Under the pieces are notes generated by a model that did no database searches, was not told the DNA's origin, and saw only the letters and a program-made list of their open reading frames with translations. DNA of 64,000 nt from Undaria pinnatifida (lineage: Eukaryota > Sar > Phaeophyceae > Laminariales > Alariaceae). Below, piece after piece: positions 10,251 through 23,400 of this stretch (the stretch's first letter is position 1; each line of letters starts with the position of its first letter). Made by a program: the position numbers and the translations under genes. The stretch is from NCBI GenBank assembly GCA_012845835.1, contig JABAKD010000025.1, positions 2,887,153-2,951,152 on the forward strand. Direction: 5' to 3'.

Positions 10251-13200
10251 AATCTGACAGCTGTGGAAGGAAATGCATCAGTTCATCAAGTGAATCCTGT
10301 CAGTCGAATAACTGGTGAGGGGAGGGCGGGAGCGTGCATTATATCACAAAATGTGGGCTTGGGTTGCAAAAAGCCGCGTGAGTAGTTTGTCTGCCAACCT
10401 GGAGTAGGTCGCTCCTGCTACTGCCATATATGGCGCTTCATGGAAAACACAGGAGCAATAGCATTCGCTACCCCTATGAGTGATTCGCACGCTCGAAGGC
10501 TACAATATCTCCGGACTCACTGTTCACCATTCGATTGCATTCACTCCCGCGGCTAAGTAAACCCAAGGTGCCTCGTATATTATTCGTAAGCAACTCGACA
10601 ATGCCCCTGGAGACTGCGTATATAGGCTACACCACCGCCATACCAGGTACTAGGCACGTACGAGTGAGTATGAATCTACTGCTCCTCCGAGTGTACGCAC
10701 GAAGTATGGATGAACCGTTCGTAGATGCTACAAAACCCGTAAAAAACGGTTGCGGCTGTGGCGGGTCAATCGATACTGACCTTTTCTTGAGCCGATATCC
10801 CCCTCCTCTTGCCCTTTCCCGAGGCCATCCCCTGTGCACCAGAGCAGGGCCTCTTCGTTCCCCGCCCTGACTGATTGGCCGGAGCATCGCTCTCCTCCTG
10901 TTTGTGGGGGGCTTGATTATCCGGCGCTGTTATGGCAGTGTTGGCCGCAATAGCGCTTGGCAGGGTGCCACCACTGGTGAGGACAGGCACCAGATCTTGT
11001 CCTGCGATAGACCCAGACCTGTCCCTTGATACGGATTTACCCCTGTCCCTCGTGATCATAGGCGAGTGGGAACAGAAGCCGAGTTCTTTTTGGCAGGTGC
11101 GGCACAGAGGAAGCCCGGACGGTGTCCGTGTAACCCATGTGTTCGCCGCCGCCGTGGCATTCGGCCGACCCCCTCGTCGAGACATCTGACAGATCAATCT
11201 ATTCGAAGAAAATCAAAAACAATGTTGCAATATGCAAACACCACCGCTGCCCCTGTATTTACGCCGAAACCAAAACAACTGGAAGAGGTCGGCAAGCCCG
11301 AAACAATGATACCCTCGCCACTCCTCGAGCTCGAACCTCACGGTAAACGACACCGTGTGGGGAAACGTCGCCGTGCGGAGTGGGCTACGGGACTGACCCT
11401 GTATATCCCTGTCGCCGTGCTCGCGACTCCTGATCGTCGTCGCGCAACGTGCATGAAATGCCGATGCGGGCTGGGCAGCTCCGGTACTACTCTGTAGAGC
11501 AGCCAGCGGTCGGTAGTGTCGAGATTGGGAGCGTTGTGCAGGGTATTCGGACTCGCAGAGGTAGAACAATGGACCAGCGGGGTGTATTTGAAGAAGCAGT
11601 GGGGGTGGCGAGGGGTGCAGCTGTTAAGGCAAGAGTGCCCGATTCCAGCGCCTCAGGGTCTCAGCGTTCTGTCCTCTAGTCCGAGCTGAGAGCCGAGACT
11701 AGAAAAAATGCGGCTCAATTTCCGTTTTCTATTTGACGGCTACGGTTTCACGGAGTTTATTATGACTAGGATGGCTTTTCTATCCGGAGGAAATGCTCGT
11801 GGAAACTGCTGTGGGAGGCAGTCTCAGTAAGGTCTCCTGTCTACGCGTGTCTAGCCCCGCTACCTTTGGCCTCCCTGCTGAGCCTGAGTGGAGATTCACT
11901 GGAAGGTGAGCTTGGGATAGTTTACGAGCGTGCCTGACTGCCCGCGATAATGCGATATGGGCCTTCATGTATGCGAAAATGTAGCCTTCACCGCCTTCTG
12001 TATACGCGTGCGGTGTGGATGACCCCTCCCTAAGCAGTCGACCTACCCCGTCATCCTCTGTCCTGGCTGGTGCGTTTTGTGTTCGAGACGCACGGAGTCA
12101 TTGTGGGGGATGCGTTCACAGCAGTTCTCTTCTCGTAGCTACCGCGTGTTCGGTGGTAGACGGTATTGGATGCCTTTGGCGATAAGGAAAACACTGTCGC
12201 TGTGCTTTCTTTTTTTTAATTGTTTTTCCTGGTGCCCGCATCAACAGCAGTCAACAGCGCAGCGCCACATTGCCGCGTACAACAATGGTGCAGCCATCCA
12301 AGCGCAAGCACAACAACACCGGTATATACCCTTGTTCCTTCAATCCAATAGCCAGAGTAGTTGCTGCTGACACCGTGTGGACAGATGGCTAGACGCTATG
12401 GTATCACCATGCCTCCGCTCCTCGCTTCTTCGCGAACATTCCCGCTTAATATATCCACTGGACATTAGAGCAGCAGTAATAATAGTGGTTAGTGCAACCG
12501 TCAACTGCTTTTTACATTTGTATGGTACGCGACACGCGACGGCTCTGCGCCCGCTCAATCCCTGCAGTCACGCCACATCCCACAGCCCACACCCCACCAT
12601 CCTCCTCGACTACTACACAAATTATGCATAGAGTCAGTGTCCTCGCCCTAGTTTCATCCCATCTGTGTACGTCTGTGTTAAGAGTGATCTGCGGCAGCAG
12701 TCCACCCCCCCCCGTCATGTAAAATAATGCGCAACAAGGAACTCAAGCGTCAAAAAAAGTTTATGGGGAAATGAGACGCCAGGAGCCGTTTTATACTAAA
12801 CTTAGTGGAGAGCACACTCGTAAGAACTCTGCCTGCTGGGTCAGTGCCGTGTATTATGCCGACTGCCTTGTTACCGCAGATGGCCGGTTCTCCCATCGTT
12901 TGCGCTTTGGGGGATCGCCGAGCCGCACGAGTACGTCGCGAGTGCGCGATACAGCCGGGCATCTGCCTTTATGTTGCTCTAACAATGTTATAACTGCTGT
13001 TATAAAAACTGGCGTGCTCGCTCTCCTCTACTCTTGTCTCGGTCCACGAGCGCGTGCGGGCAGCCAGCAGTACGCAAATACAGGAGAAGTACAGGACACC
13101 TAATCGCAAGAAACAGAAATACCATGCCATGTACTCTGTAATGAACCAGGCCAGGTTCCTTCCTTAATTGAGAGAGGTGGAGAGGTTTGCGTTTTACACT

Positions 13201-13424
13201 GAATTCGGCATTACAAGCCCCCGGATTGATTGTGTTCCTGTAAATATCAGCTTGCCTTTCTTGTTTTGACCAGGTATCCTGTGTCTTACTTGGTGTCCTG
13301 TTCTGCGGTCTAAAAGAGCAACTCGTGTCCCACTGCCTATGTTGTCTACATTCGCCTCCATTAGTCTATCACCAGACTGCGGGTTTGTGTATACTACAAC
13401 ACTTATTGCTCGCGATGTGTGCGC

Positions 13425-13625
13425 TGTAGGACAGGCGACACGTTAGGCGTTTTGGTTGGACCAGTTCAGCGCCCAATCAAAACGTCATTATACGAGTGCG
13501 TGTGTACGTGTTGTGTATGCTGTACGACAGACGACACGTAAGGCAGCGCTTTGGTCGGACCTGTTTGGTGTCCAATCAAAACCGTGGTCGTCGTCGTGTC
13601 CAATCGAAATGTGCGAATAGCATTC
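13425..13625. repeat. Imperfect direct repeat with CCAATCAAAA motifs
   Basis: Two roughly 85-bp units (GACAGGCGACACGTTAGGCG and ACAGACGACACGTAAGGCAG) each end in CCAATCAAAAC, followed by a third CCAATCGAAAT. CCAAT boxes can be promoter elements, but no transcript start is evident nearby. Confidence 0.5.
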
Positions 13626-16600
13626 CTTGTCCTCATTCACAACCTCTCGCCTCGCCTCAATATCCACTGATGGCGTCCAGCGGAGTTAATACGTCAGCGC
13701 GGTGTCTGGTACGTTATTTACTGCAGTATAATTACGTATTGCTGTAAGTGTCTCCGGTAGAGCTGTGAGTCGGCACGACTGACGTCAATAACCAAACGTT
13801 TTCCGGAGGTGCCGGCTGCCCAACGTATGGAGGGTCCTTGATTGTAGGAAGGCTTGTTTATTGCGGCGTGCAGATAATGCATCGTCAGGAGTTCATTCAA
13901 GTGCAATGCGCTCTAATATACAGCAGTACGTACGGAGCTGTTACCATGTATTAGCTGACAGCTGGTACGTGGTATAGCAGCATCGTGTTGCCACGGTCTC
14001 TGCGTACGCCAGTTCGCCAGAATAATACCTGTGATACCCATAGTTGCATTTCGAGACGCACCACCAGAAAACCAGGGCTCCTGTGCTTTTTATCTGAGGT
14101 TATTTTATGCGGGTAGATTCATATATGAACGAAAGCGATATACAGAGTACTGCAAGTAGATTGTATACATATGGTGGTTGTAATGTTGTATACGTAGTAG
14201 TAGCGTAGTTGTACTGCCCGGGGCAGGTTTGTGCTTTTTTTGCCGATATCAGCTGTATTGGTCACCACTAAAAAATACCAGTACTTCGTACTTCCTACGT
14301 CGTATTGCATTTGCGCACAAAATTCCAGTAGTGTTAGGGCTTTGTCCAACTTTGACGAAGGGTTTAATGGTCTACACTGTAATACCTCTAACTCCTCGTT
14401 GTGTCTTCGTTCGGAAATTTCCCTAATGCGGTCGGGGTTAGCGTTAGGGTTTGTATCAGGGATGCATGTTTCGGCTAAGAACTGTGCGACCGCCGCCCGT
14501 TCACACGAAATTGGCTAAAAGTGCGAGCGGCACCCGCAAGCGGCAACCACAAATATTGCTAGAGGCATTAGCACAGGGGATGGAACACTACCATCCCTCC
14601 CGGACCAAGAATTTTAAAAAATAGGCTTTCCCAGTGTGTATGGAGGCATTTCCCACCCGGGACGATGTTGAAATTCCGCGAACGGCAAGCGATTCTGCCC
14701 AAGGCGCGTGGATCGAACGCGAGCGTAGGTGTAACGCTTGACGTGCATCCCTGGTTTGTATCATAGTCAGGTGTGTTTTCAGTTTCCAACCATTTGTCGA
14801 AGCTAGGACAAGATCAGTTGTTGTTTTCTCACATTAACTCGCATGATCAAGTCCGTGGTCACAGGACAGACTCCAGTGACACCCGTAAGTAGAAGGTCAC
14901 CGCAAGGAAAAATAAAACAAAGCAAAAGTAGGAAACGTATACGTATATCATAGCTGAAGAAAAGCGTACATCCGCCAAAAAATATAAAAATGAAATCGGA
15001 AGTCAGCGTACGTACGTAACAGGCTCATACTGGTACATACGTTTCGAGACCCGCAGCTGAAACCGACTACACCGCGTGCCGCCCAGGAAATCAAGCATGT
15101 GCAAATCAGAGGAGAAAAAGCAACAACTGATGATGAAGAAAATGAGAAAAGAGGGAAAAAGAAAGGAAGCAAGGAAGCCAGCAGGGGTGTGTGTGGCGAG
15201 TATCCTACTGTAGTCCTGGTAATGAATTTGAGAGGACAAAAGGTGATGAGAACTGTTGATGTTGCGTCATTCCAAAGCACAGCACCCACGCCGGCCAAAG
15301 CGCAGCACCTAAGCACAGGTCATGTCACACCACGTCGTTCGGGGTAACCCCTTTAGAGCCCCTACATCCCTCTCTATACTAACTTCAAGTATTTTTTTTC
15401 CCAAAATGGGTTTCCAGTTGAAGATCAGAGTTCTCGTCGGGGTTATCGTACGGGTCGGGCGCAGCGGTCATCGCTCGTCCACGGTCACAACCAATAACCA
15501 GACAAATTTCCTGGCACCAGACTTTTCTAATACAGCCTCCAACAGCATATTGTCATAGCTGCTACGTTACGGTCTTCGACGCCAATTTCTCGGGAATGAT
15601 CGGGCGTGGTGTTTATTGCCGATAGTGCCAATACCATGTGCGAGAGAGAAAAGACGTGAAAACTGTACGCGAAATACAACAATAGAGAGGGATGCGGGTA
15701 ACACTGCTGTTGTTGTGTATTTGATAGGATGGTCAGTTGGCCGGACCTGACGGCTAGGGTACTATTTTTATTGCTTGAATGGCGAATTAGGTGCACCTAT
15801 TAAATGCCCTATGCTATTAATCGGCATTTTTTAAATGTCGCGTGACATGTTGCAGTAGGCGTCACACGTTTATTTTTAGTGGAAACCCTGCCAAAGCCTC
15901 ACGTCACGTGCGCGAGACCATCTCCCGACAGCATGTTTGAGCTGCACTAATGTGGTGTTGTCGTCTTGGCTGCGATACTCATCGCCTCGGGCAATTGTCA
16001 TGTATGTTGCGTTCGTCGACGATCGCTGGGTCGAGAGCATGCAAGTTCTTATTGTTGTAGTCTTCCACAGCGGGGGCAGTTAAATGCTGCTCCTTTCTCG
16101 GAGTGGGTGATGATCTGTTTTTCAGTTTTAAGTGCACTGCATTTAACAGTGGCTGGTGCTTTTATACAGCCTTACAAAACTGCATTGCTATCAATATATC
16201 TCGTCTTGGAATGATTATCTTTTTGGGTGTATTTCGTGGTGGCTGCTGCCTTAGTCTTGTACCACTAGACTACGAGTATAGTATCTATGTTTGTCATAAT
16301 AGTATCGTTTACGGCGATAGACGGGGCGCATGCAGTGTACGATGCGATGCGGGCCACCCTAAGGGTACACATTGTTGACTTAGTCTTCAACTTGTTTACC
16401 GATTCGCTGACCACCGCTCGTTGCCTCTTGTGTACATTCCTCTCCTCGCCTCCCCTCTCGAGGGCACCTTACCACTCATTGGACACTACCCGGTATGGTC
16501 AAGGGTAACTGTGCACGGCACGAACGTACCTAGACCCAACCAAATCGACCAATGTTTGGGGCTATAGTAGCCCTCTTCGTCCGTCCCGTACACAGTGCGC

Positions 16601-17091
16601 GTCAACCATGTTGTCGATTATTAAAATAGGTGATAAGGCCTACTATTCAATACCCCTCTCCGCCCCTCCTCCCCCCTTCCTTTCCTCTTCCTTTCGTCGT
16701 TGTATCCGTTGTGTCAAGGATGGGACCAACCTTTTTTAGCCGTTGTAACATCCTTTTTCGATCACGGCGCCAGTCTTTACATGCAACCATTGTGTCAACA
16801 ACGTCTACGCACTCTCTGCGTCACCAAGGCAACTATTGTTTGAACGACACATGTACGATACTTGCGTAGTCCAAAAGTATCATTGCGTTAACTCAACTTC
16901 TCTGAAACCATTGTGTTTGTGCGTGCGTATGTGTGTGCTTTACCCTCTCCTTTTCACCTCGCGCCGCGCGTACACAGGATTGGCTTGAGCGCTAGCTAGT
17001 AGATACACAGCAGGGGAGGGAGACGCGCTGAATACTCTGAGGAGCACTCAGAGGAGGCGTGTTGTCGTCGGACACACCGGTAGGCAGTAAA

Positions 17092-17218
17092 ATGGCGGAG
17101 GAAACGGTCAAAATGGCGGAGGAGGCGTTTGAGGCGGGGGGGGGCGAGGGCGAGGCCGGAGAGGGGACGTCGTTCGAAAGCGTTTTCGAGAGCGTCAAGA
17201 CCAGCCTGCCCGGCCTTG
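17092..17218 (+). CDS. SEC66: SEC66 exon 1
   Basis: The first ATG (17092) follows GGTAGGCAGTAAA, with no other ATG in frame upstream in this exon. It encodes MAEETVKMAEEAFEAGGG and an acidic stretch ending SLPGL. The donor is CTTG/GTGAGT, phase 1. Confidence 0.75.
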
Positions 17219-20200
17219 GTGAGTCAGATCGAAACCTATTATTGCCATTACCATTGTACAATGCCTATCAGATACATACTATTTATTTATTAATACAGTT
17301 CCGGCGAGTACTCAAATAACAAATATCGCCTGTACTATATACTTCCACTACATATTATTCTGCGCAATATTACCGCAAATTTTATTTTTTATATATATAT
17401 CAACTTCTATTGCGAAACTTACTACTAATTGGCGAAAACCTACTGCCTACAAGTACCACGCCGACCACCAACACTGCGGCACCGACGTTTCTGCCGTACG
17501 TATTACGAAGACGTTGTTTGGTTTTTGTCTTGGTGGACTTCCTGCACGTTTTGTAACCACGGGTAGAGCTTGTTATTTACCAATACCCTCTGTACCCTTC
17601 CTAAAAGTCGTTGTTGACGTTGGTGTCGTCGTCGTCGTTGGTGTTGGTGTTAATATCGTTGCTATTGCTGGTGCTTGTGGTGGTGGTGTTGGGGCTGTTG
17701 CCGTTGGTGTTGGTGTTGATGTCGCTGCGGCTGCTGATGCTGTTGTTGCTGGTGATGTTTTTGTCGTTATCGCTGTATGCATGAAACCGTTCCTTCCACT
17801 AACGACACCCAGCGCGCCTAGGGGTCCGTCCTGTCCGTAGTAGTGTAGTAGTGGTTTTATATTGTTGCACACCTCGGGCAGATCATGATCTAGATAATAC
17901 AGATCATACAGATCATCTAGACCATCTACAGTACATCATGTATCTGTCGTTATGATGTGTTGTGCAGGATCTGTATATCGAGAGTACTTACCTAATCCCG
18001 GAAACGCTTTCTAGATCGTGCAGATCGTACGCCTCCCACCCCGCACCATGAACTAGACCATACAGGCCTTCTAACATCTAGATCATCAGGTGGGGATACA
18101 TCATCTGTCTGACGTGTGGAGTCTTGTAAGCAGTGTAAACGGAACTATTTTGTTGCGACCTCTTCCGGTGGGTAAGAATAGAAGCGCCTTACAGGTCTCC
18201 TACGCCCCGCGCAAAAACCAAAATGCGACAAAATCAATCTCTGACGGCTGCCAAAAACATTCCAGGTATCATGTATCCATCGGCGCAGACATGTAAGGAC
18301 CGTTGTGGTGCTCGTATGGACACTAAGCTGTGCTTACGTTCTCGGATAAAGTGGTATTACGGGAAGGTGCGATCGATGAACCGCAACACCCCGTAGTCAC
18401 AAGGCACTCTCACAGCAGTAGCGGAGGTTTTACCCTGATAGTCGACCCCAGCGCTTGGACTACGCTTCTACGACTTTTGTTGCCGCTCGTGTACAGCGTT
18501 GGTGTTGGCGTGGGTGTTGGCGTTAGCGTTGGTGTCAGCTTCGGAGTTAGCGCTGGCGTCAGTGGTAGCATTTGAGTTAGAGTTTGCGTTAATGTTACCG
18601 TTATCGTTGGCGGTATCATCAACGTCATGGTTGGCGGTAAGGTTGGCGTCAGCGTTAGCGTCGGAGTCAGCGTTGGAGGTTGCCTTAACGTCAGTGTTGT
18701 ATTTGAGTTTGTGTTAACGTCATCATTAGCGTTAGCGTTCGCGTTGTGGTTAAGGATAGTGTTAGCGTCAACGTCAGCGTCAGCGTCAGCGTCAGCGTCA
18801 GCGTCAGCGTCAGCGTCAGCGTCAGCGCCAGCGTCAGCGTCAGCGTCAGGGATAATGCCAGGGTTAGCGCTAGCGTTAATGTCACTGTAAGAGCACGCCA
18901 AACGATACATACAATTACATAACAATATCGTACCACATTGGCTATAATGCATGTGGTACCTGACATGCGCAAGAAAATATGCCCAGAGCCGGAAACCAGT
19001 CCAAAACCGGGAAAAAGTATACCTGGTGAAAAGTCTTTCGAGCGAATGCGAGCTACTATATTTGACGTTGCTAAAAAAAAGTATGACCCCTTTGTGATTT
19101 CCTTAAGCCGATTCTACGTCCACCAATGGAGCGTCACGTAAACGATTCAACATATCTCAGTCAAGGCACAGAAGTTTATGATAGCCGCAATTATCCAAGA
19201 TTTTTCGCAGGTCAGACTGCTGTGTCCGGGTGACCCGATCCGATCCGTGATATTCGAATACCTCCCGACTCGACCCCACCCAACCCGTAATTTTTCGAGC
19301 ACCTCCTGACCCAACCCGACTGGACGCTCGAGTTTGACAACCCCCTGGCTCGACCCCGGACCGGGTCATGACCCATCAAAACCCCTGCAAATGTCCTGCC
19401 ACGCGAGCTCCTGGCGCACAAGCTGACGACAGTCACAAATTTCCTGCTCCGCAAATTCCTCGCGACAGGTATACTCTATTTTGGAGTTTCCTGCGGCGCG
19501 CAGAAATACGGTTGCAGCCAACACAGACCCGCCTTACCCACGCTTATCCCTTGCCCCCTGCCCCCTTTCCGCGTCCCGCGTCTACCGATGCGGCGCAATT
19601 TTACGTGTATTTTCCCTTGTTATTTGTTTGGTGCTTTTTTTTCGTGGGTGTACTTGCATGCGCAGACATGTTCGACCCGAGCGTGTTCGACATCCGCATG
19701 GTGATGGGGGTGCTGGTCTGTGTGGCGTTGATGGCTTACGCCATCTTCAGGCTGTTCGTGCGCAAGTGAGTGGGATCACTTAATACGACGGTGCGTTGGC
19801 TTGCTAATAGTAAGTAGTAAATTAATTATTACTCGGCCTAGGCATTCCTGCTTGTTGCGCGGGTAGCTTGCAAAATTGTTTGTATTTGTCTCTGACTGGC
19901 TTGTCTGTGCCTGGAGTTGTAGTACGTGCGTTGTTCGGGCTGTTCGTACGCGAGTGAGTGCGACCCCCCCCCCCCTCTGAACCAACGCTTTCGCCATCGA
20001 AGAAACCACTGCACGGGGGCTGTTTACCGCGTTTTGTAGGCGCTTTGTTTTATACTTGCAGTGATGGTAACCGTGCCTGCCCCCCCGCTCCCCCTGGTAA
20101 AGGATGCGTCTGCGAGCTGAAGTTGATAGTGGAGGTGGTGTGTTGTTGCTGCTAGTGCTGTTGTTGTTGATGATGGAGGTGGTGTTGTTGCTGCTAGTGC

Positions 20201-20402
20201 TGTTGTTGTTGATGATGGTGTTACTGCTGTTGTCGTTGTTTTCGTTGCCTCTGTTGCTGTTGGTGAACTTGTTGTTGTTGTTGATGTTGATGTTGTTGAT
20301 GTTGATGTTGATGTTGATGTTGATGTTGTTGATGTTGATGTTGTTGATGTCGATATTGTTGTTGTTGTTGTTGATGTTGATGTTGATGTTGATGTTGATG
20401 TT

Positions 20403-20445
<43 letters not shown>

Positions 20446-23400
20446 TTGATGTTGATGTTGTTGATGTTGATGTTGATGTTGATGTTGATGATGTTGTTGT
20501 TGATGTTGATGTTGTTGTCGTTGTCGTTGTCGTTGTTGTCGTTGTTGTTGTTGTTGTTGTTGTTGCTGTTGCTGTGTTTTTGCTGCCGCTGTTCCTGTTG
20601 CTGTTGACTCTGCTGTTGCTGCTTTTGCTATTTTTGTTTTGTTGTCGCTGGTATTGATGCTGTCGTTGTTGTCTTTCTGCGATTTTTTTTTTTTTCCCCC
20701 AGGGTGGTGGGGGAGGACGATTTCTTCGCGGACCTAGGCATTAGCTACAAGGACTTCGACATGCCCGACGAGGTGGACGATTACTACGAGGCGAAGGAGA
20801 ACCCGGAGATCGCCAAAGACACGTGAGGAGCCTTTTAGTGATGTAAATCATCGCCTGGTATGGCTTAGAGTTGGCTGACTTTCGTTCGCTAACTGGTGAT
20901 TCGTCGACTAGGTACTTGAGAGTTGATTGCGGCTAGTCAACCCCTCGGGGCCCATGCGTACCCTGATAGTCACCAAGACAACGGCGAGTGCGATTTACTC
21001 GAGCGTCGGGTGTAGACGTGCAGCATTTCAAGTGTCATGATGCTGCCCAGGCGTCGTACATCTCCTTCCTGGCGTGTATTTCGGGGACATCCCGTACCCC
21101 GGCAGCCTGTCGAAATAAAATCACCTTGTTTCCACGCGTCGGACAGATGATCTATCCCCAGTTGATGATGTAGATCGTTCAGGAAGACCTGTATGATCTA
21201 GCTCATGTTGTCGGGTGGGGGCCGTACGATCTGCGTGATCTAACACATGCTAAAGGGGTTGGGTCTGTACTCCACATATACAGATCCTGCGCAACATCTT
21301 TTAACGGCAGCTATGGTGAAGGATATAGAACAGCATGTTTTATACTATGGGATATATTGTAGATTCTCTAAATGATCTTAATCGTGACCTGTGCGAGGTT
21401 TGCGTTTTTCTTCCTGATTTCCCAAAGGATTTAAGGAGTTATTCGTTTTTGTGTATCTGGCGGGTGGGTTTGTGGCTGGCGATATGTATCAGGTAATTCT
21501 TACGTAGGAAGGCTAAAAATCGGTTGTTTGGCTCTCTCCGCCACCCACCTATAATGACTATTAAAATTGCCGTCGAACTCTAGTCCAGCCCAAACGAATC
21601 CCAATCGCCTTTTTGTTGCGTTACAAGGGCAGGGAAGGAGGTCCCGTATCTTTGTCTGTCTCGCTCTCGATTGTATTTCCCGCCCCAGTAGACTTGGACT
21701 TGGCCATGTTTTCAATTACGTAGTTAAAAACATATTATACCGTACCAAGAATAGTACTATTAGTATGCAGTAGTACCAAGAGTACAACCGTATTTTATTT
21801 TTTGGGGTGGTCCGCACTTTTTTATCGGGAAATCCTAAACGCACGGCGACGCCGGGCTCCGGGCTTAGCCATAGTCTGGGTTAGGGTTAGGATTGGCGTT
21901 GGGGTTTTGGTGGGGTTGTGTCTAGGTGCCCGTTTGAATAGTAACAGAGCAACACCCGAAAACATTTTTCAGAAAAATCCTCTTGTATCATACTGCTGTA
22001 TGTAGGTATTTTTTTTGGTAGTCAGTCTGGTATGTTTCGTGAGTCACGACTGGCGAAGCGACCTCTTTCCTCCTCCTATCCCGCATCTCGTGTGTGTCAG
22101 GGGTAAGCTGCGGAACGCCCTCCTCAAGCGGGCAATAGCGGACATCCCCATCATTTTGCGCATGCAGAACGAAGGCCCGGGCATCTACAACATGTACCAG
22201 CAGGCCATGATCGGAGAGAAGGAGTGGCACGCTTTCCAAGAGTGAGTGGACTAACGCCTGTCTTCTTCGTGGTGCACCGCTGTGGTCGTATCAATGGGCA
22301 TTTTACCTTACATAGAATGGTTGGATACATTTTGTCAGGGAGTTCAATTGTCATTATCGGCGTTTCTTGTGAGCTCTTGAGATCTTGAGATACGAACGGG
22401 CAGGTCCATGGCCGATGACAGGTCACTTCCCCGTGTGATAACGAAGGAACTATTGCATTGTGGACAAACGCACTCCGAGCCTACGAGGGGAAGTCCTCGG
22501 GGCTGATACCACCGGGCCCGCGGTCGCGCGATTCGGTACAATTCAAATGAATTGGGTAGGTTCTGCTTACTGCCCAAAACGTGACCTATTTACTTTTCGG
22601 AGGCCGGAAAAGACACTGTTTGTGCGTGCTGGTGTGGGACACCAGCGGAAAGCAATGGAAGACCCTACAGCAGCAAGAGGAGCGCAAGCGCAGGGCGCTG
22701 GCGGAGTCCATTCTGCAAGTTGGGGCAACACGAGAGGTGGAGGCCGTGCCGGTGGCGGGCTGAAGCCGGAAGTCAAGGTGACGATGGGAGGAGACAGACC
22801 ACCTAGGTTGGGTGGTGACGTTACCTTCGAAGATATGCCTGAATTTCTTGTTGCCTACTCGGAGTATTAGCAGCAGATGCATATCACAAACCAAGATGGA
22901 GGAGACCGGGTAGGGCGAGGAGGCGAGAGCTGGTAGATTCGGCGACCCAAATGATGGTAGCTGGCGAGTTCTACGATGGCAAGCCCTGGGTCGACCTCTC
23001 CGACGAGGAGCTAATGCAAGGGCTTAAAATTTTTGCTGGCGTTATATACAGCAGACGAGTGATGAAGATTTTTGCCGCCAGACATTCCGTGTGCTGAAGA
23101 TGGATGCGAGCGTGCCGGAAGATAGGGTGTTTATGCAAAAACGTGCCTTGCGGAAATACCTTGCTGACAGCGGGCTCACGGAGGTGGTGAGGCCCGACGG
23201 TCGGCAGTACACGCTAAAACATGGCAAGGTGCTGGTTGAGGCAATAGCGGCGGGAATCGAGCCACTCGAGTTCCGCCGTAGGGTGGAAAAAAAGATGTGT
23301 TTCGATCTCGTAACGCGTGACCCTGACGCACTGTTCAACATTATTGCCAAGCTGTAATTGAGATCAATGATGCTGAACGTCGGCAAACAGCGCGACTCTA

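Larger units (their letters stand above)
9030..17091. other. 8 kb with no recognised gene
   Basis: This lies between the RBR ligase exon and the SEC66 start. Part may be 5' introns of the minus-strand ligase. Two minus-strand fragments carry CRTC motifs (around 9101-9148 and 10766-11197) and might be RING0 pieces, but neither aligns well enough to call. Contents otherwise: one D2 repeat copy, a CCAATCAAAA duplication and unique AT/GC-mixed DNA. Confidence 0.4.

Noticed and set aside
10766-11197. Minus-strand frame with CRTCQKELGFC, a possible RING0 exon of the RBR ligase
   Set aside because: The Cys spacing does not match parkin RING0 and no splice partner in phase was found.
18410-18972. 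Asp/Ala-rich and Thr/Leu-rich frames
   Set aside because: Hexamer array GTCAGC; six-base periods leave all frames open.
20104-20607. Long poly-Leu open frame on the plus strand
   Set aside because: It is the TTG-triplet microsatellite of SEC66 intron 2 read in frame; no protein-like composition.
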